The notes beneath the pieces were generated by a model that was not told where the DNA came from, did no database searches, and worked only from the letters and a program-made list of their open reading frames with translations. Positions 55,062 through 62,321 of a DNA stretch of 64,000 bases are shown one piece after another (within the stretch, counting starts at the first letter, position 1; the number at the start of each line of letters is the position of its first letter). Source of the stretch: Firmicutes bacterium HGW-Firmicutes-9 (GTDB taxonomy: Bacteria; Bacillota; Clostridia; Christensenellales; CAG-138); contig PGZM01000002.1 in the NCBI GenBank assembly GCA_002841395.1, positions 256,201 through 320,200 on the forward strand, written 5' to 3'. The position numbers and the translations under genes are program-made.

Positions 55062-56477
55062 TTATTCAGTAACTTGGCACTTTTTTGCTTCATCCCATAG
55101 TTTATCCTGTTCGGGGAAAGATAAATCTTTCAGCTCACTTCCTCGCGATTTTGCGAGCTTCTCCATGGTTTCAAAGCGATGGATAAACTTGTCCGTTGCC
55201 TGCATGAGCAGGAATTCCGGTTCGAGCTTTAACAGCCGTGCAACATTGACGACGGCAAACAACAAGTCGCCCATCTCTTCTTCGATATGATGGCCCTGCT
55301 CCATCGCCTCCTTCAATTCTTCGGTCTCTTCAGAGATCTTGTAAAACGCCTGTTGCGCGCTTTCCCAGTCAAAGCCGATGTCGGCTGCCTTCTTTTGCAC
55401 CTTCCTGCTGCGCAACAATGCCGGAAAGCTTTTGGGAACGCTCTTGAGTACTTCTGTCTGCGAGGTTTGTTTGCGCTGAGACATCTTGAGCGCGTCCCAG
55501 TTCTTCAGCACCTCGTCGGAACCACTGACACGGATATCTCCGAACACATGCGGATGACGATAAATCAGTTTTTCAACCAGTTCGGTGCAGGCGTCTCGCG
55601 CGGTAAACGCGCTCTGCTCTTCCGCAATCACCGCATGCAGCGCAAATTGGAGCAGCACATCCCCCATCTCTTCGCAGATATGCGCATCATCGTCTTCGTC
55701 GATTGCATCGATGAGCTCGTAGCTCTCTTCAAGCAACGCGTTCTTGAGCGACTCATGCGTCTGCTCTCGATCCCACGGGCAGCCGTTTGGCCCACGAAGT
55801 CGGCGCACGATGCGCATCACGTCGTCGAAGCCATGTCGCGTACGTGCTTCATATTCCGTTCGCGCGACATAGAGAATCGTCGTTGCGTCATAGGCCTTCT
55901 GGCGGTCGAGATCGCAGAGCTTGATATCGTGAGAAGAATAACTACCGTCTTTCCCGATGGAAGCAAGTAAAACGGTCGATTCGTCCGGAAAATACTCGCT
56001 CAGAAACAGCTTTGCTTCACCTGCGACGATGCGGGAATCGATCTCTTCTATCACATAATTCTGTTCAGGATCAATCTGCTCCGGCAGGTCGTGCGCGGAA
56101 ATCGATATCGCCTTCTCCCGATCCGGGAACGCAACATCTCCTGCGTTTAAATACGGCAACACCTGAACCTGAACGTTATGTGCTTTGGCTTTTGTAAGAA
56201 TCACGGGCAGTTGACTGTTTTGAATGTTTCCTGTGGCAAGATAGACGCAATCTTTGGTCAATACAAGCCGTTCTGCGACTGCTGCGTTGAGCGCATCAAA
56301 ATCCTCCGCGGACTCAAACAGATCATCCATCGATACATGCTTCAGATGAAGATCGATTAATATGTTCGCAGAAGGATGTTTGTCTGTTTGCAGAAAGAGC
56401 GGCAGTCCGCTTGTCAACGCACGTTGCTGTGCGAGCGTAAGCGCTGCAGGCGCGGGAAGTATTATGATTTGAATCAT
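55062..56477 (-). CDS. mazG: MazG-family nucleotide pyrophosphohydrolase with YabN-like N-terminus
   Basis: A 471-residue protein of YabN layout. Residues 1 to about 215 correspond to the tetrapyrrole methylase-like domain but lack a recognisable GxGPGD SAM loop (the start reads IILPAPAALTLAQQ), so it is probably degenerate. Two MazG domains follow: LRGPNGCPWDREQTHESLKNALLEE...EEMGDVLLQ (about 228-300) and SEETEELKEAMEQG...EEEMGDLLFAVVN (about 385-435). It hydrolyses non-canonical NTPs. ATG at 56477 lies 20 nt after the spoVB-like gene. Confidence 0.9.
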   Translation of the reverse strand: MIQIIILPAPAALTLAQQRALTSGLPLFLQTDKHPSANILIDLHLKHVSMDDLFESAEDFDALNAAVAERLVLTKDCVYLATGNIQNSQLPVILTKAKAHNVQVQVLPYLNAGDVAFPDREKAISISAHDLPEQIDPEQNYVIEEIDSRIVAGEAKLFLSEYFPDESTVLLASIGKDGSYSSHDIKLCDLDRQKAYDATTILYVARTEYEARTRHGFDDVMRIVRRLRGPNGCPWDREQTHESLKNALLEESYELIDAIDEDDDAHICEEMGDVLLQFALHAVIAEEQSAFTARDACTELVEKLIYRHPHVFGDIRVSGSDEVLKNWDALKMSQRKQTSQTEVLKSVPKSFPALLRSRKVQKKAADIGFDWESAQQAFYKISEETEELKEAMEQGHHIEEEMGDLLFAVVNVARLLKLEPEFLLMQATDKFIHRFETMEKLAKSRGSELKDLSFPEQDKLWDEAKKCQVTE

Positions 56478-56497
56478 ACCAACTGCCTTTCGGGTGG

Positions 56498-58096
56498 TTA
56501 TTTGCGGCGGGCTTGCAGCTTTGCAAGGATCGAGCCGCCGGGAATAAACGCGAGATCTTCTTCGGAGAACATCCGCATCCATAGAATTCCAGCCATATAG
56601 AGCACCACGCCAATGAAGATCGCGACGGCGGTTGCGATCGTATTGGATGCAAGCTTTTCATAAACCAAACCGTAGCTGAAATATGCAGCGCCGCCCATGA
56701 CGAGTGCCGCGACGATTGGCTTTATAAACGTATTCATCACATTGAGCTTGAGCTTGGTGAAGCGAATCAGATAGATCGCGTCCAGCACACCTGCAACGAT
56801 GTAGCAAGCTGTCGTACTGATTGCCGCGCCTTGAATCTCGATGGCGGGATTGCGCATCAGTGTCAGCATCAGAACGACCTTAACCACACCGCCGATGAAT
56901 AGGTTGATCACGGGAATATGCTGCTTCCCCGCGCCCTGCAGTATGCCAGTGAGCGTCTGTACAAGTGAAAGGAAAATCACGCCGATGGCGGAGGTGCGCA
57001 TCAGCGCACTCGCAATGGCAAGCCGCTGATCGTCAATTTTATACAGCAGGTCGATGGCGGGAGCCGAGAGTGCAAAAAGTCCCACCGCGCACGGGATGCC
57101 GATAAACATCGCAAGTTTAATGCCCATCGCGGAGACGGTGTGGATCGCTTTTTGATCATTTGCCGTGCGTGCGGCGGAGATCGCAGGCACAAGGCTCATC
57201 GCCAGTGCAATCGTCAATACCGCAGGCATGTTGATGATGTTGGTGACATTGCTTCTGAGCGCAACAAACCGCATCGCAGCTTCCGCTTCCGTAAAGCCGA
57301 TGCTCACCAACGTTTTTGTGATCATCGAAGCGTCCACCATGCCCATAATCGGCATGATAGAAGCGCCGATGGTCACAGGGATTGCGATAGCAAGCAGACC
57401 ACTGATGATGCTCTTGTCACTCGTGTGCTCGGTTTGCGGCGTTTGTAGGAGCTCGATATCGCGTTTACGGAAGAGATAGAATGCACCAACGACGATCAGC
57501 GCCAACAGTTCAGAAATCGTTACACCGGCAACAGCGCCCATCGCGCCGTACTCCAGCCCGCGCGGCATCCATTTCGCCGCGAGATACAAGCCGATTGCGA
57601 GTTTGCCCGCCTGTTCGGCAAGCTGCGACATTGCCGTTCCTGTCATCTGTTGCAGTCCCTGCAAATAGCCACGATAGGAGCACATCAACGATACAATCAA
57701 CAGCGCAGGTGCCATCATGCGGAACGACGGCGCGGCAAGCGGGCCAACGGTCGAACGCGCGAGAAAATCTGCGCCGAAATACATGAGCGCGGTGGTGACA
57801 ACGCCGATGATGGAGAGAAGCATTTGCGACTTGTGAAAGACGCGCTTTGCGCCAATCATGTCGCCCAATGCCGCACGCTCTGCAACCATGCGCGAAATCG
57901 CGGTCGGAAGTCCCGCCGAGCTGATGACAAGCAGCGTCGAATAATAAGGATATACCGCTTCGTAGTATTGCATGCCGTCGCCCAGCATGTTGTAGAGCGG
58001 AATGCGGAAAAATGCGCCAATGACTTTACAAATCAATCCGGCTGCGCCGAGAATAAATGCGCCTTTTACGAATGACTTCTTTTCATTCTTTGACAT
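56498..58096 (-). CDS. SpoVB/MurJ-type polysaccharide flippase (MOP superfamily)
   Basis: A 532-residue membrane protein with about 14 helices. Its N-terminus (KGAFILGAAGLICKVIGAFFRIPLY, SSAGLPTAISRMVAERAA) is typical of SpoVB/YabM-type flippases in Firmicutes. It moves lipid-linked cell wall precursors across the membrane. It starts the operon spoVB-like, mazG, hup. ATG with AAGGATT upstream. The sporulation role of true SpoVB cannot be assumed. Confidence 0.9.
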   Translation of the reverse strand: MSKNEKKSFVKGAFILGAAGLICKVIGAFFRIPLYNMLGDGMQYYEAVYPYYSTLLVISSAGLPTAISRMVAERAALGDMIGAKRVFHKSQMLLSIIGVVTTALMYFGADFLARSTVGPLAAPSFRMMAPALLIVSLMCSYRGYLQGLQQMTGTAMSQLAEQAGKLAIGLYLAAKWMPRGLEYGAMGAVAGVTISELLALIVVGAFYLFRKRDIELLQTPQTEHTSDKSIISGLLAIAIPVTIGASIMPIMGMVDASMITKTLVSIGFTEAEAAMRFVALRSNVTNIINMPAVLTIALAMSLVPAISAARTANDQKAIHTVSAMGIKLAMFIGIPCAVGLFALSAPAIDLLYKIDDQRLAIASALMRTSAIGVIFLSLVQTLTGILQGAGKQHIPVINLFIGGVVKVVLMLTLMRNPAIEIQGAAISTTACYIVAGVLDAIYLIRFTKLKLNVMNTFIKPIVAALVMGGAAYFSYGLVYEKLASNTIATAVAIFIGVVLYMAGILWMRMFSEEDLAFIPGGSILAKLQARRK

Positions 58097-58266
58097 CCAA
58101 ATAATCCTTTCTCATCGCGAACCAACTCGCGCTTTCGAACGAATTCAGTCTATGCGGCATCGCCGCGCTGGCGGTATTATACCACCTTTGCTGTTGTGTG
58201 TCATCATTTCAAGCTGTTCACACAGGGTGTTCACATACGCGTTGCAATCGCGCATGGCCGCATGTA

Positions 58267-58295
58267 TCGACAAACAAAGTCTGCGTTGGTATAAT
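58267..58295 (+). promoter_or_regulatory. Promoter of the SPFH gene
   Basis: TCGACA (58267-58272), 17-nt spacer, TATAAT (58290-58295), 28 bp before the ATG. Confidence 0.65.
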
Positions 58296-58323
58296 GGTTC
58301 CATCAACTATGGAGGTTAGAGCG

Positions 58324-59520
58324 ATGGGTTTGTTATCCGCAGCCACCGGCGCACTCAGCGGCGTGTTGGCCGATCAATGGAGAGAGTATTTTTACTGTGA
58401 AGCCATGGGGCCGGACGTTCTCGTCAGCAAAGGCCTGAAGCGCGTCAACGAAAAGCGCAGCTCCAACACCAAGGCTTCCGACAACATCATCACCAACGGT
58501 TCTATCGTGGCCGTGAATGACGGACAGTTCATGATGATCGTGGAGCAGGGCAAAGTCGTCGATTTCTCCGCGGAATCCGGCGAGTATGTCTACGATAAGT
58601 CCACCGAGCCTTCGCTATTCTATGGCGGGTTCGGCAAGGGCATCTTAGAATCACTCAAGATCATCGGCCGCCGTTTCACGTTCGGCGGAGACACGGCAAA
58701 GGATCAGCGCGTTTACTTCTTTAACACGAAGGAGATCCTCGGCAACAAATACGGCACGCCAGCCCCCGTCCCATTCCGTATTGTCGACAAAAATGTCGGT
58801 CTCGATATCGACATCGCGATTCGCTGCTACGGCGAATATTCCTACAAGTTTGTCGATCCGATTCTGTTCTATAAAAACGTGTGCGGCAATGTCGAATTCG
58901 ATTTCAGAAGAGATCAGCTCGACGGGCAGCTCAAGAGCGAGCTCTTGACCGCGCTGCAACCCGCATTTGCTAGAATCAGCGAAATGGGTCTTCGCTACAG
59001 CGCGTTGCCCGGGCATACAAAAGAGATTGCGGATGCACTCAACGCTGAGCTCTCTGCCGACTGGAAAGAACTGCGCGGCATCGAGATCGCCTCGTTCGGC
59101 GTCAGCTCTGTTACCGCTTCTCCGGAAGACGAAGACCGCATCAAGCAGCTCCAGCAGGCGGCTGCGTTGAAAGATCCGACCTTGGCGGCGGCTGTGCTCG
59201 CAAGCGCGCAGGCGCAGGCGATGCAGGACGCGGCGAAGAACGAAAACGGCGCATTTATGGCGTTTGCCGGCATGAACGCGGCGCAGAGCGCGGGCGGGAC
59301 CAACGCCGCGACGCTCTACGGCATGGGTCAGCAGCAGCAACAGCAACCGGCACCTTCCGGCTGGACCTGCGCAAAATGCGGACAGACGGGCAATACCGGT
59401 AAGTTCTGCAGCAACTGCGGCGCACCCCGTCCTGATGCGGCCTGGACCTGTGCAAAGTGCGGACAGACAGGCAACACCGGCAAGTTCTGCAGTAACTGCG
59501 GCGCGGGCAAGCCGGAGTAA
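58324..59520 (+). CDS. SPFH-domain (YdjI-like) protein with two C-terminal zinc ribbons
   Basis: A 398-residue protein of the SPFH/virion-core-like YdjI family. The SPFH region spans residues about 20-285 (LADQWREYFYCEAMGPDVLVSKG, ISEMGLRYSALPGHTKEI, AASFGVSS-type strand IEIASFGVSSV). An Ala/Gln-rich linker with a poly-Gln run follows. At the end are two nearly identical zinc ribbons, WTCAKCGQTGNTGKFCSNCG, from about residue 346 and 374. Likely a membrane microdomain or stress scaffold. ATG at 58324 with GGAGG upstream. Confidence 0.88.
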   Translation: MGLLSAATGALSGVLADQWREYFYCEAMGPDVLVSKGLKRVNEKRSSNTKASDNIITNGSIVAVNDGQFMMIVEQGKVVDFSAESGEYVYDKSTEPSLFYGGFGKGILESLKIIGRRFTFGGDTAKDQRVYFFNTKEILGNKYGTPAPVPFRIVDKNVGLDIDIAIRCYGEYSYKFVDPILFYKNVCGNVEFDFRRDQLDGQLKSELLTALQPAFARISEMGLRYSALPGHTKEIADALNAELSADWKELRGIEIASFGVSSVTASPEDEDRIKQLQQAAALKDPTLAAAVLASAQAQAMQDAAKNENGAFMAFAGMNAAQSAGGTNAATLYGMGQQQQQQPAPSGWTCAKCGQTGNTGKFCSNCGAPRPDAAWTCAKCGQTGNTGKFCSNCGAGKPE

Positions 59521-59535
59521 ATCATACGTAACAAA

Positions 59536-59574
59536 AAGAACCGTTCTCATTGTGAGAGCGGTTCTTCTTTTTTT
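59536..59574 (+). terminator. Terminator of the SPFH gene
   Basis: AAGAACCG...CGGTTCTT long stem continued by TCTCA/TGAGA, followed by CTTTTTTT. Confidence 0.88.
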
Positions 59575-59585
59575 CGAATCCCGTT

Positions 59586-60296
59586 TTATGCCAGCGCGAT
59601 ATAGATATCCATATACTCCACACAGTCTTTGACATAGACCTTCTCAAAACAGGCTGTTTCCTGTTGATTCTCCGGCTTCATGGCGAGTTTGTGCTCCTTC
59701 AGGTAGTTCAGCAATACTTTGTAGCCATTCGGGATCAGTTCAAACGCCGCGCTCATTGGCTCCGTAATCGTGATGACCGCGTACTTCCCCGATTCCTGCC
59801 AGACGAGTTCGGCGCCCTCACAAGCCGGTGTGAAGTCCGCAGGAACGATGCAGGCAGAAACATAGCCATGCATGTTGAAAACGTTGATCTGCTCCTGCGA
59901 CAGAACAGGAAAATCCCATCCAATCAGCTCCAATTTCTGATTCGGCAGCGACAGGAGTCCGCTCTTTCTTGCCCAGTCTTTCATCACAAGGATGGAATCA
60001 TCTTCGGGCGTGGCACTTATAACCGCGTGCCGTGCCATACGAAAGCGATCAAGAGATTCGATTCGAACTTCTGAATAGGCGTTGCCGCGCCGTGTCATGT
60101 CGCTGCGAAGCAACTGATCCATCGTGCAAGAGAAAAAGTCGCAGAGTTCGAAGAGTTTTTCCATTGCGGGATATGCCTCGTCAGACTCCCATTTTGAAAT
60201 CGCCTGACGTGAAACGTTCAGCTTTTCCGCGAGAGCCTCCTGCGTCATTGCATCGCGCATTCGGCGAAGATATTGAATATTCGTGCCGAAACTCAT
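59586..60296 (-). CDS. XRE regulator with effector-binding C-terminus
   Basis: A 236-residue protein with an N-terminal XRE helix-turn-helix (LRRMRDAMTQEALAEKLNVSRQAISKWESDEAYP, about residues 9-42) and a C-terminal GyrI/AraC-effector-like domain (about 75-236). ATG at 60296 is chosen because GAGGGG lies 10 nt upstream; 32 further codons are open but unlike the family. Monocistronic; target unknown. Confidence 0.85.
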   Translation of the reverse strand: MSFGTNIQYLRRMRDAMTQEALAEKLNVSRQAISKWESDEAYPAMEKLFELCDFFSCTMDQLLRSDMTRRGNAYSEVRIESLDRFRMARHAVISATPEDDSILVMKDWARKSGLLSLPNQKLELIGWDFPVLSQEQINVFNMHGYVSACIVPADFTPACEGAELVWQESGKYAVITITEPMSAAFELIPNGYKVLLNYLKEHKLAMKPENQQETACFEKVYVKDCVEYMDIYIALA

Positions 60297-60463
60297 ACAT
60301 TCATGTCCCCTCTGTTTATTATGGTAAGATGATACGGCATTTTTTGACGCAACTCCACCGTGCGTTGGTGGCGTTTTTTGTACCTTTGGCAATTATTGGT
60401 TGCGCAACATCAGTATAACGAAAGATTGTATTTCGAACAACGTAAACCGAATAGAAACAAAAT

Positions 60464-60509
60464 AACCACCCGGTTGGGTGGTTACTATTTGGCAGGGGCA
60501 CTAGGACTC
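60464..60509 (-). repeat. tRNA 3'-end plus terminator, copy 1
   Basis: On the minus strand the last 20 nt of a tRNA (GAGTCCTAGTGCCCCTGCCA, 60490-60509) is followed by the hairpin AACCACCC/GGGTGGTT (60464-60484) and TTTT. An almost identical unit lies at 60615-60661. There is no tRNA body upstream of it. Confidence 0.75.
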
Positions 60510-60589
60510 TCCGCACTGCCTTTCGGCAGCGCTACCCTGCCGCTAAAAACGCCGACACTGCGGCGTTTCCTTCACGCGGCTTCGAGTCC
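60504..60589. repeat. GC-rich structured element between the tRNA-end copies
   Basis: An 86-bp segment bounded by GGACTC (60504) and GAGTCC (to 60589). Inside it, CTGCC-TTTC-GGCAG and AACGCCG-ACACTG-CGGCGTT form perfect hairpins and CCGC can pair with GCGG, giving a multi-branched fold. It is much more GC-rich than the flanks. Unrecognised; it resembles a small structured mobile repeat. Confidence 0.5.
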
Positions 60590-60614
60590 TTTTTATGTAG
60601 CGCAAATAAAAAAC

Positions 60615-60664
60615 AACCACCCGGTTGGGTGGTTATTTGTTTGGCAGGGGCACTAGGACTCGAA
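60615..60664 (-). pseudogene. tRNA 3'-end remnant plus terminator, copy 2 (candidate attachment site)
   Basis: On the minus strand TTCGAGTCCTAGTGCCCCT-GCCA (60642-60664) is the T loop, T-stem strand, acceptor strand, discriminator and CCA of a tRNA, followed by the terminator hairpin at 60615-60635. The sequence 5' to the T loop cannot pair to make the T stem and has no D or anticodon arm. It marks the start of AT-rich DNA, as expected for an integration site at a tRNA 3' end. The acceptor implied (AGGGGCA) fits tRNA-Trp or tRNA-Gln; the identity is not proven. Confidence 0.65.
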
Positions 60665-60887
60665 CTTGCAAGAACAGTTTTGGCGTCCTATAATTGATCG
60701 TAATACTTTTATTATGCGTATTTTATTCAATTTGACGATCATAATGCTACTTTTATAGTATTTATTATTATATGTACAGCACTAAGAGGTACACAATGTG
60801 ATTCCTCTAGGAAAAAAACCCAGAAGAATCTCCTATGGCAACCCTATATAAGATTCTATTAAGTGCATCTTTAAAAATGAAAACTTG
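60665..60887. other. AT-rich non-coding stretch at island edge
   Basis: No supportable gene. The composition changes sharply here to AT-rich and stays so to the end of the window. Confidence 0.5.
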
Positions 60888-61106
60888 TTAAATTATTGAC
60901 GTTTTATCCTCAACAGAGAACTGTAAAATATGGCATATTTTTCTCATCTGTTCCAATGTGAATTTCCCCGGGCTATTTAATTTGTGATAAAACGTGCTTA
61001 AGGGCATGCCAATTTTTGTAGCAATTTGATAATTATTATATCCTTTAAATACCTTCTGTTTCGCAAAGGCTGCTTTGAAGAAAACATCTCTGTCATATTT
61101 TTTCAT
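60888..61106 (-). CDS. Small HTH protein
   Basis: A 72-residue protein resembling a single helix-turn-helix unit (NNYQIATKIGMPLSTFYHKLNSP, about residues 23-45, then LEQMRKICHILQF). It is probably a phage-type or island-type DNA-binding protein. TGGAG lies 5 nt before the ATG. It is divergent from the XRE gene at 61239, an arrangement typical of mobile-element control regions. Confidence 0.7.
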   Translation of the reverse strand: MKKYDRDVFFKAAFAKQKVFKGYNNYQIATKIGMPLSTFYHKLNSPGKFTLEQMRKICHILQFSVEDKTSII

Positions 61107-61238
61107 ATAGACTCCAGTTCTTCGTTATTCAATTACTCTCGTTGTTTTGAAGAATAGAGACATTCATATGTAACTTACATCAGGTAGACTCATAGTAGAC
61201 AACAAAATTATAATCAATACTAAAGGCGGTGTCAAGTT

Positions 61239-61469
61239 ATGTCTGAAAGTATATTGATTAAATTCGGTAAAGCGATTCGTCAAATAAGAAATGACAAGCA
61301 AATATCCCAAGAAGAATTTGCTGATATGTGTGGAATGCATAGATCATATATGAGTGATGTCGAATTAGGCAAACGCAATGTTTCACTTGAAAATATTGAA
61401 AAGATTGCGAACGCTTTTGGATTAACAATTTCTCAGCTATTTCATGTTGTGGAGCAAAATATGAATTAG
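61239..61469 (+). CDS. XRE family regulator (small)
   Basis: A 76-residue single-domain XRE repressor-like protein: FGKAIRQIRNDKQISQEEFADMCGMHRSYMSDVELGKRNVSLENI (about residues 8-52) is a standard Cro/cI-type HTH. Proteins of this size often control restriction-modification or defence genes in islands. Followed by a terminator at 61511. ATG with a modest AAGG site. Confidence 0.85.
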   Translation: MSESILIKFGKAIRQIRNDKQISQEEFADMCGMHRSYMSDVELGKRNVSLENIEKIANAFGLTISQLFHVVEQNMN

Positions 61470-61510
61470 TCAACAATTGCAAAGATTACAGAAAATGTTA
61501 TATTAGACAT

Positions 61511-61540
61511 AACCCGCCCAAAGACTGGCGGGTTTATTTT
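61511..61540 (+). terminator. Terminator after the small XRE gene
   Basis: AACCCGCC/GGCGGGTT stem with T-rich tail. Confidence 0.8.
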
Positions 61541-61664
61541 GAAGTTAGCTGGACACAGTGCTAACATTTTATATGACACTCAATACGAGCAGCACAAACT
61601 TTTTTACTCCTTATTCTGCCTTTTTATGTTTTGTTGGAATACTATCCATGAGAATGAGCCAATA

Positions 61665-62321
61665 TCATATAGATATTACAGCATCCGATTGCAACTCAAA
61701 CCCTGAGTAATTTAAAGTTTCAAGTTTTTTCATTTCTTTCAATTCCTTATCAGGGTAAAAATTAGAAAATACAAATTTTATGAAAGTGTTAAAGCAGCAC
61801 GGTCGATTGACACTCATTCTACACTCATGATGTTGCATATGCAGATGAGTTGAAGGATGAAGAAATTTTTCATGTGTTGGATCAAAATCCAATCTAATCG
61901 GACTTCGCATCTTCAACTCAGTTGTTGTTGAATTCTGCGTAGACACATATATATTCACAGCTTCGCGAATTCCTAACTCGTCTATATCCTCTTCCGGTAT
62001 AAAAATCGGGGATGGCCAAAATAAAAAACTTTCTTGTTTCATTATATTCCTATCAAATTTTAAATATGCTCTGATGATTGAGCCGTCATAAAGTATACAT
62101 TGATAAGCTCCTGCTTCATAAATTGATACATACTGATTAATTGTTGTGAATGCCTTGCCTGAATTATGACGTCCTGAAACGTGATTGTCCCATGTTATAA
62201 TACTTTCTTGTCCGTCAATGCTGATTATTGGGTTTTTTATTGACCGTGACAATCCTAATGCGTTAAGTGTTTGTAGCGTGTTTTGTATTTGTTCTAGTGT
62301 ATCTTCGACATGCCTATTCAT
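61665..62321 (-). CDS. DUF2290-type protein
   Basis: A 218-residue protein that I recognise as DUF2290-like: an N-terminal helix EQIQNTLQTLNALGLSRS, the strand region GKAFTTINQYVSIYEAGAYQCILYDGSIIRAYLKFD, and a later PIRLDFDPTHEKFLHPSTHLHMQHHECRM segment rich in histidines. No biochemical role is known to me. ATG at 62321 overlaps the helicase stop by 8 nt; an ATG 21 nt earlier is also open. The close coupling suggests that the two products act together. Confidence 0.68.
   Translation of the reverse strand: MNRHVEDTLEQIQNTLQTLNALGLSRSIKNPIISIDGQESIITWDNHVSGRHNSGKAFTTINQYVSIYEAGAYQCILYDGSIIRAYLKFDRNIMKQESFLFWPSPIFIPEEDIDELGIREAVNIYVSTQNSTTTELKMRSPIRLDFDPTHEKFLHPSTHLHMQHHECRMSVNRPCCFNTFIKFVFSNFYPDKELKEMKKLETLNYSGFELQSDAVISI

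Noticed and set aside
60642-60740. A complete tRNA gene at the island edge
   Set aside because: Only the T loop, acceptor strand and CCA are recognisable; the upstream DNA cannot form a T stem, anticodon arm or D arm.
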